The notes: generated by a model not told the origin, from the letters alone. Counted from the stretch's first letter, positions 35,433 through 44,456 are shown. The stretch is 64,000 bases of DNA from Candidatus Accumulibacter sp. 66-26 (GCA_001897745.1 MKUH01000008.1:1-64000), one strand, 5' to 3'. Translations and numbers: made by a program.

Positions 35433-35859
35433 CGGGAAACCTTTCGGAAAGTCCGGCCGCCCGTTTTCCGCACGGGCGATCGATGAGTTTGCGCGGTGCC
35501 CGGCGCGACCGTCAAAATGCTGCGCCGCTACGCGCCGGATGGCTCATCGTACCGTGCGCGGCGGCGTGGGAACAGGACCGGCCACCGTCGGCGCGAAAAC
35601 GTCTGCGACAGCGACCCCCGGCCCGTCTCCGGGTACGACGTCGGCATCGTGAAGGCCTTGCCGTTCCTGGCATATGCGCCTGGCGTTGTGCGTGCGCAGC
35701 AACGGGCTATGACGGGCGTCTGGGGAGCGAAAAACGGCTTAAAAGTTCAGTTTTTTTCTCTCGTCCGGAGAGGGTTGGAGGCCCGGTTTTTGGGCTAGAG
35801 TCCGCCCCGTGCCGCTGCTGCGGTACGCCAAAACAACCCCACGAACGGAGATAACAACG
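35433..35859. other. Intergenic region upstream of ansB
   Basis: No credible gene. Composition becomes AT-richer near 35735-35800. A weak promoter candidate for ansB is TTGGAG (35775-35780), a 15-bp spacer that itself forms a GCCC/GGGC hairpin, then TAGAGT (35796-35801). The rest shows nothing I can interpret. Confidence 0.5.
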
Positions 35860-36924
35860 ATGAGAATTTCCCAACGCTTCGCCACGACATTCGGTGCCTG
35901 CCTCGCCGGCGCCGCGCTGTTCGCCCCGCTGTCCGCCCACGCGGCGCTGCCGGTCTGCAAGATGATCGCCACCGGCGGCACGATCGCGATGAAGATCGAC
36001 CCGGTGAAGAACGCGCCGGTGCCCGCCATCTCCGGCGACGACCTGCTCGCCACCGTGCCCGAAATCGCCAAGGTGGCGAAGATCGAGGTGCAGAACCTGG
36101 CGAACGTGCCGTCCGACTACATGGGGCCGGAGCTCTGGGTGAGCCTGCAGAAGGCCGTGACCGAAGCGCTGGCGCGTCCCGAGGTGTCCGGCGTGATCGT
36201 TTCGCACGGCACCGACACGCTCGAGGAAACCGCCTACTTCCTCGACCTGACGGTGAAGAGCGAGAAGCCGGTGATCCTCATCGGCGCGCAGCGCAACGCC
36301 TCGGAGAAGGACTTCGACGGTCCGCGCAACCTGCTCAACGCGGCGCGCATCTGCGCCGACCAGGAGGCGCGCGGCAAGGGCGCCATGATCGCGCTCAACA
36401 ACCAGATCAACGCCGCGCGCGAAGTGACGAAGACCCACACCTCCGACGTCGAGACCTTCAAGTCCGGCGACTACGGCGTACTCGGCAACGCCGACAACGA
36501 CCGCGTGATCTTCTACCGCACGCCGCTGCGTCGCCAGCACGTCGCGCTGAAGGGCGACACGCTGCCGGCCGTCGAGATCGTGTCGATGTACGGCGGCGCC
36601 GACGGCAAGCTGCTGCGCGCCGCCGTCGCGGCCGGCGCCAAGGGCATCGTCGTCCAGGCGCTGGGCTGGGGCAACGTGAACATCGCGCTGCACGACGCGA
36701 TCAAGGAAACGATCGCCAAGGGCGTGCCGGTGGTGATTTCGACGCGCGTGCCGAACGGTCGCGTGCTGCCCAACTACGGCTTCGTCGGCGGCGGCAAGAC
36801 GCTGAAGGACGCCGGCGCCGTCTTCGCCGACAACCTGCCGCCGCAGAAGGCGCGCCTGCTGCTCATGCTCGGCCTGCAGAACAGCAGCAAGGCCGAGGAC
36901 CTGCAGCGCCTGTTCGACAAGTAA
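35860..36924 (+). CDS. ansB: Periplasmic type II L-asparaginase
   Basis: Hydrolyses asparagine (and often glutamine) to the acid plus ammonia. The 354-residue precursor has a signal peptide (RFATTFGACLAGAALFAPLSAHA), then the two catalytic-Thr motifs IATGGTIAM and SHGTDTLEETAYFLDL, with conserved GAQRNASEKDFDGPRN. The signal peptide separates it from cytoplasmic type I enzymes. GGAG lies nine nt upstream of the ATG at 35860. Single-gene unit closed by a strong terminator. Confidence 0.94.
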   Translation: MRISQRFATTFGACLAGAALFAPLSAHAALPVCKMIATGGTIAMKIDPVKNAPVPAISGDDLLATVPEIAKVAKIEVQNLANVPSDYMGPELWVSLQKAVTEALARPEVSGVIVSHGTDTLEETAYFLDLTVKSEKPVILIGAQRNASEKDFDGPRNLLNAARICADQEARGKGAMIALNNQINAAREVTKTHTSDVETFKSGDYGVLGNADNDRVIFYRTPLRRQHVALKGDTLPAVEIVSMYGGADGKLLRAAVAAGAKGIVVQALGWGNVNIALHDAIKETIAKGVPVVISTRVPNGRVLPNYGFVGGGKTLKDAGAVFADNLPPQKARLLLMLGLQNSSKAEDLQRLFDK

Positions 36925-37282
36925 GCGAGTCCGGCTTGCCGGGCGGCCAGCGGTCGCCCGGCACGTTCGTCGCCCAAGCCGGCTGCCTGCCGGCTTTTTT
37001 GCGTCCGTGCGCCGGCTGTCGCGCGCCGGAGGCGGCCGCATGCGCCACTCCGCCGGGAGGATGTCCCGATCCGCCCGACGCCACCGTCGCTTTGCGGGAA
37101 AGGCGCAGACCCGGGCGGCGCTCGTCGCCTTCGCTGGCGGCGCGCTTTCCTTGCGCGGCGTTCCTGCCATGAATTTCCTCTGCGCGATGCCGCCGGGGCG
37201 GCACAGCCCCCGCATCCCGGCGCTGAGCTTTGGCCGGCGATGCTTTACACTCTCGGCGCTCAATGTTTTTCGAAATTCCCCA
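36925..37282. other. Gap between ansB and hrpA
   Basis: Holds the ansB terminator (36976-37000) and then about 280 bp of GC-rich DNA without a supported gene. The hrpA frame stays open through it, but no family similarity begins before 37283. Confidence 0.6.
36976..37000 (+). terminator. Rho-independent terminator of ansB
   Basis: AAGCCGGC (36976-36983), loop TGCCT, GCCGGCTT followed by a T-run: a textbook intrinsic terminator about 50 bp after the ansB stop. Confidence 0.93.
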
Positions 37283-40200
37283 ATGACTCAAAGCCCTTCC
37301 CGCACGGCCAACGCCTACGCCGATTGCCTCGCCGTCGACCAGCGTCGCCTGCGCTCGCTGTGGCGCGACATGCGCCACGCCTTCGGCGCCAAGCGCGACG
37401 CGCTGCAGGCCGAGCACGACGCGCTGGCCGAAAAGTCGCGCGCCGTCGTTGCCGCGCGCCGCGCGCGCCTGCCGCGCCCCGAGTTCGCCGACGACCTGCC
37501 GGTCAATGCTCGCCGTGCCGAGATCGCGGCGCTGATCGAGAAGCATCAGGTGGTGATCGTCTGCGGCGAGACCGGCTCCGGGAAGACGACGCAGCTGCCG
37601 AAGATCTGCCTCGAACTCGGGCGCGGCGCGACCGGCCTGATCGGCCACACGCAGCCGCGCCGCATCGCCGCGCGCTCGACGGCGGCGCGCATCGCGCAGG
37701 AGCTGCAGAGCGAGCTGGGCGGCCACGTCGGCTACAAGATCCGCTTCAACGACCGGATTTCGAAGGACTCCTACGTCAAGCTGATGACCGACGGCATCCT
37801 GCTCGCCGAGACGCAGGGCGACCCGTGGCTCGGCCAGTACGACACGCTGATCATCGACGAGGCGCACGAGCGCAGCCTGAACATCGACTTCCTGCTCGGC
37901 TATCTCAAGCAGCTGCTGCCGAAGCGGCCGGATTTCAAACTGATCGTCACTTCGGCGACGATCGACGCCGAGCGCTTCGCGCAGCACTTCGCGGTGAACG
38001 GCAAGCCGGCGCCGGTGATCGAGGTGTCCGGCCGCATGTATCCGGTCGAGCTGCGCTACCGCGCGGTGCAGACCGAGGAAGCCGAGAAGGAGGGCGAGCG
38101 CGACCTCTACGACGCCATCGTCGACGCCTGCGACGAGCTGCACCGCGAGGGGCCGGGCGACGTGCTCGTCTTCCTGCCCGGCGAGCGCGAGATCCGCGAG
38201 GCGGCCGAGGCGCTGAGAAAACACCACCCGCCGCACACCGAAATCCTGCCGCTCTTCGCCCGCCTGTCGGCCGAGGAGCAGTCGCGCATCTTCAAGGCGC
38301 ACGGCGGCCGGCGCATCGTGCTGGCGACCAACGTCGCCGAGACCTCGCTCACCGTGCCGGGCATCCGCTTCGTCGTCGATTCCGGGCTGGCGCGCGTCAA
38401 GCGCTACTCCTACCGCAACAAGGTCGAGCAACTGCAGGTCGAGAAGATCGCGCAGGCCTCGGCCAACCAGCGCGCCGGGCGCTGCGGCCGCGTCGCCGCC
38501 GGCGTCTGCATCCGCCTCTACGACGAGGACGACTTCAAGGCGCGGCCGCCCTTCGCCGACCCGGAAATCCTGCGCTCGTCGCTGGCCGGCGTGATCCTGC
38601 GCATGAAGGCGCTGCGCCTGGGCGACGTCGAGGAATTCCCCTTCATCGAGGCGCCGCCGCCGAAGGCGATCAGCGACGGCTACCAGCTGCTGCTCGAACT
38701 CGGCGCGGTGAGCGACGCGCACGCGCTGACGCCGGTCGGTCAGGAGCTCGCCAAGATGCCGCTCGACCCGCGCATCGCGCGCATGATCGTCGCCGCGCGC
38801 GACGAGGGCTGCCTCACGGAAATGCTGGTGATCGCCGCCGCGCTGACCGTGCAGGACCCGCGCGAGCGCCCGCAGGACAAGCAGGGCAGCGCCGACATGG
38901 CGCACAAGAAATTCGCCGACGAGAAGTCCGAGTTCCTTTCCTGGCTCAAGCTCTGGCAGTGGTACGAGGCCGAGGTCGGGCACAAGAAGTCGCAGCGCAA
39001 GCTGGTGCAGGCCTGCCACGCCAACTTCCTGTCGGCGCTGCGCATGCGCGAATGGCGCGACGTGCACAGCCAGCTGCACGCCTTCGTCGCCGAGCACGAG
39101 TGGCGCGAGAACCAGATTCCGGCGACCTACGACGCGATCCACCGCGCGCTGCTCGCCGGCCTGCTCGGCAACATCGGCTGCAAATCGGAGGACTCGGCGC
39201 ACTACCTCGGCGCGCGCGGCATGAAGTTCCTGATCCATCCGGGCTCGGCATTGCAGAAGAAGGCCGGCAAGTGGATCGCCGCCGCCGAGATCACCGAGAC
39301 GAGCAAGCTCTTCGCGCGCTGCGTCGCGCGCATCGAGCCCGAATGGCTGGAGAAGGTCGGCGCGCATCTGATCAAGCGCAGCTGGTTCGATCCGCACTGG
39401 GAGAAGAAGGCGATGCAGGTCGTCGCCTTCGAGCGCTCGACGCTCTACGGCATCGTCATCAACCCGAAGAAGCGCGTGAACTTCGGGCCGATGAATCCGA
39501 AGGAGGCGCGCGAGATCTTCATCCGCCAGGGCCTCGTCGGCGGCGAGATCGCCGAGGAGTATGCGAAACGCTGGGACTTCTTCCGCCACAACCACCAGCT
39601 GATGCTCGACATCGAGACGCTGGAGCACAAGTCGCGGCGCCCCGACGTGCTGGTCGACGACGAGCTGATCTTCGCCTTCTACGATCAGCTCATTCCCGAG
39701 GGCATCAGCAACGGCGCCGAGTTCGACAAGTGGCGGCGCGACGCCGAGCGGGAAACGCCGAAGCTGCTCTACCTCAAGCGCGAAGACCTGATGCGGCACG
39801 AGGCGGCCGGCGTCACCACCGAAGCCTTCCCGCACCACCTCAAGCTCGGCGGCGTCGACTACGCGCTGTCCTACCACTTCGAGCCGGGCTCGCCGAAGGA
39901 CGGCGTGACGCTCGCCGTGCCGCTCGCGCAGCTCAACCAGATTCCGCCGGCGCGCTGCGAATGGCTGGTGCCGGGGTTGCTCAAGGAGAAGGTCGTGCAG
40001 CTGGTGAAGACGCTGCCGCAGAAAATCCGCTCCAAGCTGGTGCCGGTACCGGAGTTCGCCGGCGACTTCGTTGCCGCCGTGCCGCCTTCCGAGAAGCCGC
40101 TGGTTCCGGCGCTGATCCACTACATCCTGCAGTCGCGCGGGCTCAACGCGCGCGGCTGGGAGATCACGCCCGACGCCTTCCGGCCGGACGCGCTGCCGGC

Positions 40201-41191
40201 GCACTTCAACATGAACTTCAAGCTCGTCGACGAGCACGGCCGCCAGCTCGGCATGAGCCGCAGCCTCGTCGAACTGCGCGGCGAGTGGGGGCGCGAGGCG
40301 AAGCAGGAGTTCACCGAACTGCACGACACGCCGGCCGAGTACGCCGGAATGACCGACTGGAGCTTCGGCGAGCTGCCCGAGCTGATGGAGGTCGAGGTCG
40401 GCCCGGGGCAGACGGTGCTCGGCTATCCGGGGCTGTCCGACGACGGCGACAGCGTCTCGCTGTGCGTCTTCGATTCGCCCGAGGAGGCGCGCGCGGCGCA
40501 CCGCGACGGCCTGCTGCGCCTCTTCACGCTGCAGTTCCGCGAGCAGGTGAAGTATTTCGAGAAGAACCTGCCGGGCCTGACGCAGATGGGCATGCAGTTC
40601 ATGCCGCTCGGCTCGCTCGACGACCTGCGCCGGCAGCTGATCGAGCTGACCTTCGCGCGCGCCTGCCTGGTCGAGCCGTGGCCGACCGACGCCGCCGCCT
40701 TCAAGGCGCGCTGCGCCGAAGGCAAGTCGCGCCTCGGCCTGCTCGCGCAGGAAATCTGCCGCCTCGTCGCGCAGATCCTGACCGACTGGCAGGCGCTGCA
40801 GAAGAAGCTCGTCGCCTTCAAGGCGCACGCGGCGGCGCAGCAGGATATCGAAAAGCAGATCGGCCGCCTGATCGGCAAGCGCTTCATTCTCGATACGCCC
40901 TTCGAGCGCCTGCAGCACTTCCCGCGCTACCTGAAGGCGGCGGCGCTGCGCCTCGACAAGCTGAAGGCCGACCCGGCGCGCGACGCGCGCCTGCTCGCCG
41001 AGTACGCGCCGCTGTGGACCAACTACGAACGGCGTGCCATCGTGCTTGCCAAGCAGGGCGTGGTCGACGAGCAGATGCAGCAGTTCCGCTGGATGCTCGA
41101 GGAACTGCGCGTGCAGCTCTTCGCGCAGGAGCTGCGCACGCCGGCGCCGGTGTCGAGCAAGCGCTTGCAGAAGATGTGGGACGCGATGTGA
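37283..41191 (+). CDS. hrpA: ATP-dependent RNA helicase HrpA (DEAH box)
   Basis: A 1302-residue DEAH/RHA helicase, same length as E. coli HrpA (about 1300). Walker A GETGSGKTTQLP (residue about 94), DEAH in IIDEAHERSLN (about 190), SAT motif VTSATID, VFLPGEREI, and QRAGRCGRV (motif VI); then winged-helix, ratchet, OB fold and the HrpA-specific C-terminal domain. It helps rescue collided ribosomes on mRNA in E. coli. I chose the ATG at 37283 because similarity begins there; no clear Shine-Dalgarno precedes it. Confidence 0.94.
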   Translation: MTQSPSRTANAYADCLAVDQRRLRSLWRDMRHAFGAKRDALQAEHDALAEKSRAVVAARRARLPRPEFADDLPVNARRAEIAALIEKHQVVIVCGETGSGKTTQLPKICLELGRGATGLIGHTQPRRIAARSTAARIAQELQSELGGHVGYKIRFNDRISKDSYVKLMTDGILLAETQGDPWLGQYDTLIIDEAHERSLNIDFLLGYLKQLLPKRPDFKLIVTSATIDAERFAQHFAVNGKPAPVIEVSGRMYPVELRYRAVQTEEAEKEGERDLYDAIVDACDELHREGPGDVLVFLPGEREIREAAEALRKHHPPHTEILPLFARLSAEEQSRIFKAHGGRRIVLATNVAETSLTVPGIRFVVDSGLARVKRYSYRNKVEQLQVEKIAQASANQRAGRCGRVAAGVCIRLYDEDDFKARPPFADPEILRSSLAGVILRMKALRLGDVEEFPFIEAPPPKAISDGYQLLLELGAVSDAHALTPVGQELAKMPLDPRIARMIVAARDEGCLTEMLVIAAALTVQDPRERPQDKQGSADMAHKKFADEKSEFLSWLKLWQWYEAEVGHKKSQRKLVQACHANFLSALRMREWRDVHSQLHAFVAEHEWRENQIPATYDAIHRALLAGLLGNIGCKSEDSAHYLGARGMKFLIHPGSALQKKAGKWIAAAEITETSKLFARCVARIEPEWLEKVGAHLIKRSWFDPHWEKKAMQVVAFERSTLYGIVINPKKRVNFGPMNPKEAREIFIRQGLVGGEIAEEYAKRWDFFRHNHQLMLDIETLEHKSRRPDVLVDDELIFAFYDQLIPEGISNGAEFDKWRRDAERETPKLLYLKREDLMRHEAAGVTTEAFPHHLKLGGVDYALSYHFEPGSPKDGVTLAVPLAQLNQIPPARCEWLVPGLLKEKVVQLVKTLPQKIRSKLVPVPEFAGDFVAAVPPSEKPLVPALIHYILQSRGLNARGWEITPDAFRPDALPAHFNMNFKLVDEHGRQLGMSRSLVELRGEWGREAKQEFTELHDTPAEYAGMTDWSFGELPELMEVEVGPGQTVLGYPGLSDDGDSVSLCVFDSPEEARAAHRDGLLRLFTLQFREQVKYFEKNLPGLTQMGMQFMPLGSLDDLRRQLIELTFARACLVEPWPTDAAAFKARCAEGKSRLGLLAQEICRLVAQILTDWQALQKKLVAFKAHAAAQQDIEKQIGRLIGKRFILDTPFERLQHFPRYLKAAALRLDKLKADPARDARLLAEYAPLWTNYERRAIVLAKQGVVDEQMQQFRWMLEELRVQLFAQELRTPAPVSSKRLQKMWDAM

Positions 41192-41377
41192 CGATGCCGG
41201 CAACGGCGGTACGACGCGCGTAGATCGCGGAGGACGCAGAGGACGCAGAGGACGCAGAGGCAAGCCGGATGGTCGGCGGGCGCGGCGGAAGGTCTCTCCG
41301 CTTCCGGGGTCCTTCGTGCTCTCCGTCTTCTTCGTGCTTGATTGGAGTTTTCAGGATGACTGAGAAGGGAGCGAACC
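41192..41377. repeat. Intergenic 9-bp-unit repeat element with opposed arms
   Basis: Three perfect tandem AGGACGCAG units (41231-41257) are followed, 53 bp on, by three opposed 9-bp units (CCTTCGTGC, TCTCCGTCT, TCTTCGTGC; 41311-41337) which on the other strand read GCACGAAGA, AGACGGAGA, GCACGAAGG. Purine-rich arms of this kind (GACGCAGAGG / CACGAAGG) recur in intergenic DNA of many environmental bacteria, by my recollection. Origin and function unknown. Confidence 0.75.
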
Positions 41378-42124
41378 GTGGGTGATGTGATTCTGGCGCT
41401 GGTGCGCACGCTGGCGACGCTGGCGCGGCCGCGCGTCTGGCTGCTGCTGCTCGGTCCAGCCGTGGTGGCGCTGGTCGCCTGGCTGGGGCTGACGGTCTTC
41501 CTGCTCGACCGCCTGATCGCCTCCTTCATCGACCTGCCGCCGATGAGCTGGCTGACCGGCTGGGGCGCCGTCTGGCTGGCCAAGCTGCTCGCCGCGCTCG
41601 GCGGCTGGCTGCTCATCCTCGCCGCCGCCTACGTGACGGCGATGCTGCTCGCGGCGATCTTCATCCTGCCGCTGCTGCTCAACTACCTGGCCGCCACCGA
41701 TTACCCGGAGCTGGCGCGCATGGGCAAGGACAGCGTCACGGCGTCGACCTGGAACAGCATCTCGGCCGCGCTGCTCTTCGTCGTCGGCTGGGTCGTCACG
41801 CTGCCGCTCTGGCTGGTGCCCGGTCTCGGCCTCGTGCTGCCGCTGTTCTGGATGGCCTGGCTCAACCGCCGCACCTTCGCCTACGACGCGCTGGCCGTGC
41901 ACGCCACCGACGCGGAATGGCGCGCGTTGCGCCAGAAGCATGGGCTGCCGCTGCTGGTGCTCGGCATCACGCTGGCGCTCGTCGCGCACGTGCCGCTGCT
42001 CGGCCTGCTGGCGCCGACGCTGGCGGCGATCGCCTACGTCCACTATTGCCTGGAGGCGTTGCGTCGTGCGCGGCAGGGCGCCGTCGTCACGGAAGTCGAA
42101 TACGTGCGGGTCAAGGAGGCTTGA
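41378..42124 (+). CDS. EI24-domain (CysZ-like) membrane protein
   Basis: A 248-residue integral membrane protein with the EI24 layout: several long hydrophobic segments (VWLLLLGPAVVALVAWLGLTV; GGWLLILAAAYVTAMLLAAIF; and three more) and the LPLLLNYLAATDYPEL loop. The family includes the sulfate permease CysZ, but this branch is uncharacterised. GTG start at 41378 with AAGGGAG six nt upstream. Followed after 2 bp by the CinA-type gene whose ribosome binding site lies inside this gene's end. Confidence 0.82.
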   Translation: MGDVILALVRTLATLARPRVWLLLLGPAVVALVAWLGLTVFLLDRLIASFIDLPPMSWLTGWGAVWLAKLLAALGGWLLILAAAYVTAMLLAAIFILPLLLNYLAATDYPELARMGKDSVTASTWNSISAALLFVVGWVVTLPLWLVPGLGLVLPLFWMAWLNRRTFAYDALAVHATDAEWRALRQKHGLPLLVLGITLALVAHVPLLGLLAPTLAAIAYVHYCLEALRRARQGAVVTEVEYVRVKEA

Positions 42125-42126
42125 AC

Positions 42127-42891
42127 ATGCGGACCCTGAACTTCGGTGCTTTGATCATCGGCGACGAGATACTCTCGGGCAAGCGCAGCGACAAGCATTT
42201 CGCGAAGCTCGCCGAACTGCTCGGCGCGCGCGGCCTGCGCCTCTCGTGGGTCGACTACCTCGGCGACGAGGAGGCGCGCATCGCCGACGTGCTGCGCCGC
42301 AGCTTCGCTTCCGGCGACGCGGTGTTCAGCTTCGGCGGCATCGGCAACACGCCCGACGACCATACGCGGCAGGCCGCCGCCGCCGCGCTCGGCGTCGATC
42401 TGGTCCTGCATCCCGACGCCGAGCGCGAGATCCGCGGCCGTTTCGGCGACGAAGCGACGCCGATCCGCCTGCAGCTCGGCACCTTCCCGCGCGGCGTCGA
42501 CATCGTGCCCAATCCCTTCAATCGCATCCCCGGTTTCCGCGTGCGCGACCACCACTTCCTGCCGGGCTTCCCGCAGATGGCGCACCCGATGGCCGAGTGG
42601 GCGCTCGATACCTTCTACGCCGATCTCTTCCACCGCAATCCGATGGTCGACAAGGCCTTCCTGCTGACCGGGCCGAACGCCTACGAGAGCGCGCTGCTCG
42701 ACCTGATGCAGCGCATCGTCGCCGACTATCCGGCGCTGCGCCTGTTCAGCCTGCCGTCGATCGGCGCGGACGGACAGCGCCGGCACCTCGAACTCGGCGT
42801 CGAGGGCGAGGCGGCGCTGGTCGAGCGTGCGATGGACGAAATCCGTCGCGAGGTCGAGCGGCGCGAGATCGCCTGGCGCTGGCGCGACTGA
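42127..42891 (+). CDS. CinA-type MoCF-domain protein (competence/damage-inducible domain only)
   Basis: A 254-residue protein with the MoaB/MogA-like domain of CinA N-termini: ALIIGDEILSGKRSDKHFAKLAELL, FSFGGIGNTPDDHTRQAAA, then LPGFPQMAHPMAEWAL. It lacks the C-terminal nicotinamide-nucleotide amidase domain of full CinA. Such stand-alone forms are usually annotated molybdopterin-binding or ADP-ribose pyrophosphatase-like; activity is unproven. AAGGAGG six nt upstream of ATG 42127. Confidence 0.85.
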   Translation: MRTLNFGALIIGDEILSGKRSDKHFAKLAELLGARGLRLSWVDYLGDEEARIADVLRRSFASGDAVFSFGGIGNTPDDHTRQAAAAALGVDLVLHPDAEREIRGRFGDEATPIRLQLGTFPRGVDIVPNPFNRIPGFRVRDHHFLPGFPQMAHPMAEWALDTFYADLFHRNPMVDKAFLLTGPNAYESALLDLMQRIVADYPALRLFSLPSIGADGQRRHLELGVEGEAALVERAMDEIRREVERREIAWRWRD

Positions 42892-42969
42892 GGCACGGGC
42901 GGGCGTGTCGGTGCGCTCGCTGTAGATGCCGCATGCCGGAGCGCATCGGCGCGTCGCCCGTAAACGGAA

Positions 42970-42993
42970 AAACCCCGGCGCACCGGGGTTTCT
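42970..42993. terminator. Bidirectional terminator between the CinA-type gene and phasin 1
   Basis: AAACCCCGG / CCGGGGTTT with loop CGCA. Leftward transcripts meet a T-run (TTTTT) after the stem, so it best serves the phasin gene; rightward the T-tract is shorter. Confidence 0.9.
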
Positions 42994-43020
42994 ACGGAAC
43001 GGCTGCTGGCGCCGCCAGGC

Positions 43021-43569
43021 TCACTTCTTCTTCGTCGCTGCGGCGGCGGCCTTGGTCGTCGCGCTCGATGCGGCCTTGACGTTGGCGTCGGCGATGTCGG
43101 TCATCTGCTTGGCCATCGCGGTCATGTTGTCGTAGGCCTTGGTCGAGGCCTGCAGCACCTGCTTCATGGCCGCGGCGAAGACGTCGCCGCCGACCGGCGT
43201 GCTGGCGCTGGCTTTCTCGATGGCGCTCGAGGCGTTCTTGGTGAAGCCGCTGTACTGCGCTTCCATCACCGAGGTGATTTCCTTCTGGATGCGGGCGGCC
43301 AGGTCGTAAACGCTGCGCGAGTATTCCATGACCTTTTCGACGCTCGGCTGGGTCAGCGCGCTGCTGGCCTTGGCGAGTTCCTGCGGATCCTTGATGCTCA
43401 GCAGCTGCTGCGTGTTGGCCACGCTGGTGTTGAAGAGTTCGCGGCTGGCGGCGAGGTTGAGGGCGGCCAGTTGCTCCATGCCGTTGAAGGCGGTGCGGAC
43501 CAGCGCCATCATGACTTCGGCGTTGGCTTTCTGGGCGGCGGCGAGTTGCTCGAGATTGTTGGTGCTCAT
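43021..43569 (-). CDS. Phasin family protein (1)
   Basis: An 182-residue amphipathic helical phasin (Phasin_2 family) that coats polyhydroxyalkanoate granules. Typical order: LEQLAAAQKANAEVMMAL, a central helix with NGMEQLAALNLAASRELFN, the SVEKVMEYSRSVYDLAARIQKE block, and an Ala/Lys-rich tail (TTKAAAAATKKK). A paralogue lies 170 bp upstream on the same strand, each with its own promoter and terminator. Confidence 0.92.
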   Translation of the reverse strand: MSTNNLEQLAAAQKANAEVMMALVRTAFNGMEQLAALNLAASRELFNTSVANTQQLLSIKDPQELAKASSALTQPSVEKVMEYSRSVYDLAARIQKEITSVMEAQYSGFTKNASSAIEKASASTPVGGDVFAAAMKQVLQASTKAYDNMTAMAKQMTDIADANVKAASSATTKAAAAATKKK

Positions 43570-43654
43570 CGTATCCTCCTGGGATGGGGGTGGAAGGCGA
43601 GGCGGTCGTCGAGCGGGAGGGCCCGGTGCTGCCGCCGATTTCGGTACAGGTCCA

Positions 43655-43683
43655 ACTATAGGCTATTCAAATGGCAAGTTGAA
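43655..43683 (-). promoter_or_regulatory. Promoter of phasin 1
   Basis: Leftward -35 TTCAAC (43683-43678), 17-bp spacer, -10 TATAGT (43660-43655). It begins just after the terminator of the upstream phasin gene. No TTGYTGC-type motif is seen next to it, unlike phasin 2. Confidence 0.6.
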
Positions 43684-43691
43684 TGCCGCTT

Positions 43692-43722
43692 AAAAAAAAC
43701 CCCCGAACCGGTCGGGGGTCTT
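43692..43722 (-). terminator. Rho-independent terminator of phasin 2
   Basis: Stem ACCCCCGA/TCGGGGGT (43699-43719), loop ACCGG, followed leftward by eight T residues (43692-43699 region). Confidence 0.93.
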
Positions 43723-43739
43723 TTCGCGAGCCGCGTGGA

Positions 43740-44303
43740 TCAGGCGGCTTTTTTCTTGCCGGCGGCGGCAGTGGCGCCGACAGCCTTGACCGTTGCGTTG
43801 GTCGCGGCAGCGACGTTGGCTTCGGCGATCTCGGCGGCTTGCTTGGCAGCCTTGTTGAAGCTGTCGAAAGCCGAGTTGGCGGCGGCGACGGCGGACTTCA
43901 CGGCGGCGACGGCGACGTCGGAACCGGCCGGGGCGCTCTTGGCGGCCTTGTCGAGCAGGGTGGCGATCTGCTTCTGGAATTCGCCGAACTGGCCTTCCAG
44001 CAGCTTCGACACTTCTTCTTGCGACTGGGCCGAGATTTCGTAGACGCTACGCGAGTAGGCGACGGCCTTTTCGACGTTCGGCTGGGCCAGCGAAGCCTGG
44101 ACCGACAGGGCTTCCTGCACGTCCTTGGCGCCGAGGATGGCCTTGGTGTTCGAGACGCTGTCTTCGAGCAGCGAGCGGGCGGTGTTCAGGTTCAGGGCGG
44201 CGATGCGCTCGGCCGAAGCCAGGGCGGTGTTGGCCAGGGTCAGCAGCGACTCGACGGAGGCCTTGTTGGCGGCAGCGAATTGTTCCGGATTGAAAAAGCT
44301 CAT
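43740..44303 (-). CDS. Phasin family protein (2)
   Basis: A 187-residue phasin paralogous to the next gene: FFNPEQFAAANKASVESLLTLANTA, ERIAALNLNTARSLLEDS, NVEKAVAYSRSVYEISAQSQEEV and an Ala/Lys tail (GKKKAA). I chose ATG 44303 over 44309 because AGGAG (44311-44315) would be only one nt from the latter but lies at a normal spacing from the former. Strong promoter flanked by two repeated motifs suggests high, PHA-dependent expression. Confidence 0.93.
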   Translation of the reverse strand: MSFFNPEQFAAANKASVESLLTLANTALASAERIAALNLNTARSLLEDSVSNTKAILGAKDVQEALSVQASLAQPNVEKAVAYSRSVYEISAQSQEEVSKLLEGQFGEFQKQIATLLDKAAKSAPAGSDVAVAAVKSAVAAANSAFDSFNKAAKQAAEIAEANVAAATNATVKAVGATAAAGKKKAA

Positions 44304-44380
44304 GGTCATCTCCTAAGTTGAAAAGGTACGAACTTGTGCGATGACTGTCTGACCGAGCCGGGGTTGGCTTCCGAAGTCGA

Positions 44381-44397
44381 TTGCTGCACCGCAACAT
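44381..44397 (-). promoter_or_regulatory. PhaR-like site downstream of the phasin 2 promoter
   Basis: TTGCTGCACCGCAACAT on the plus strand; on the transcribed strand it covers roughly +1 to +17. It shares the pattern TTGnTGCnnCGCAACA with the site at 44441-44456. TGC-rich imperfect palindromes are typical targets of the PHA-responsive repressor PhaR (inference). Confidence 0.55.
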
Positions 44398-44404
44398 GAG
44401 CCCG

Positions 44405-44432
44405 ATTATAGCTATGGCGGTGTCGTTGTCAA
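44405..44432 (-). promoter_or_regulatory. Strong sigma-70 promoter of phasin 2
   Basis: Perfect -35 TTGACA (44432-44427), 16-bp spacer, perfect -10 TATAAT (44410-44405). The best promoter match in the window. Confidence 0.85.
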
Positions 44433-44440
44433 CATTTATT

Positions 44441-44456
44441 TTGTGCGTCGCAACAA
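44441..44456 (-). promoter_or_regulatory. PhaR-like site upstream of the phasin 2 promoter
   Basis: TTGTGCGTCGCAACAA on the plus strand, 8 bp upstream of the -35 box. Together with the site at 44381-44397 it sandwiches the promoter. Confidence 0.5.

Noticed and set aside
37007-37282. Longer N-terminus for HrpA
   Set aside because: The extra 92 codons are Arg/Ala-rich without similarity, and starting at 37283 gives the same length as E. coli HrpA.
36863-41263. Very long open frame (over 1400 codons) antisense to hrpA
   Set aside because: Its Leu/Arg/Val-rich composition, the lack of any domain, and its position exactly opposite the helicase gene mark it as a GC-rich antisense frame.
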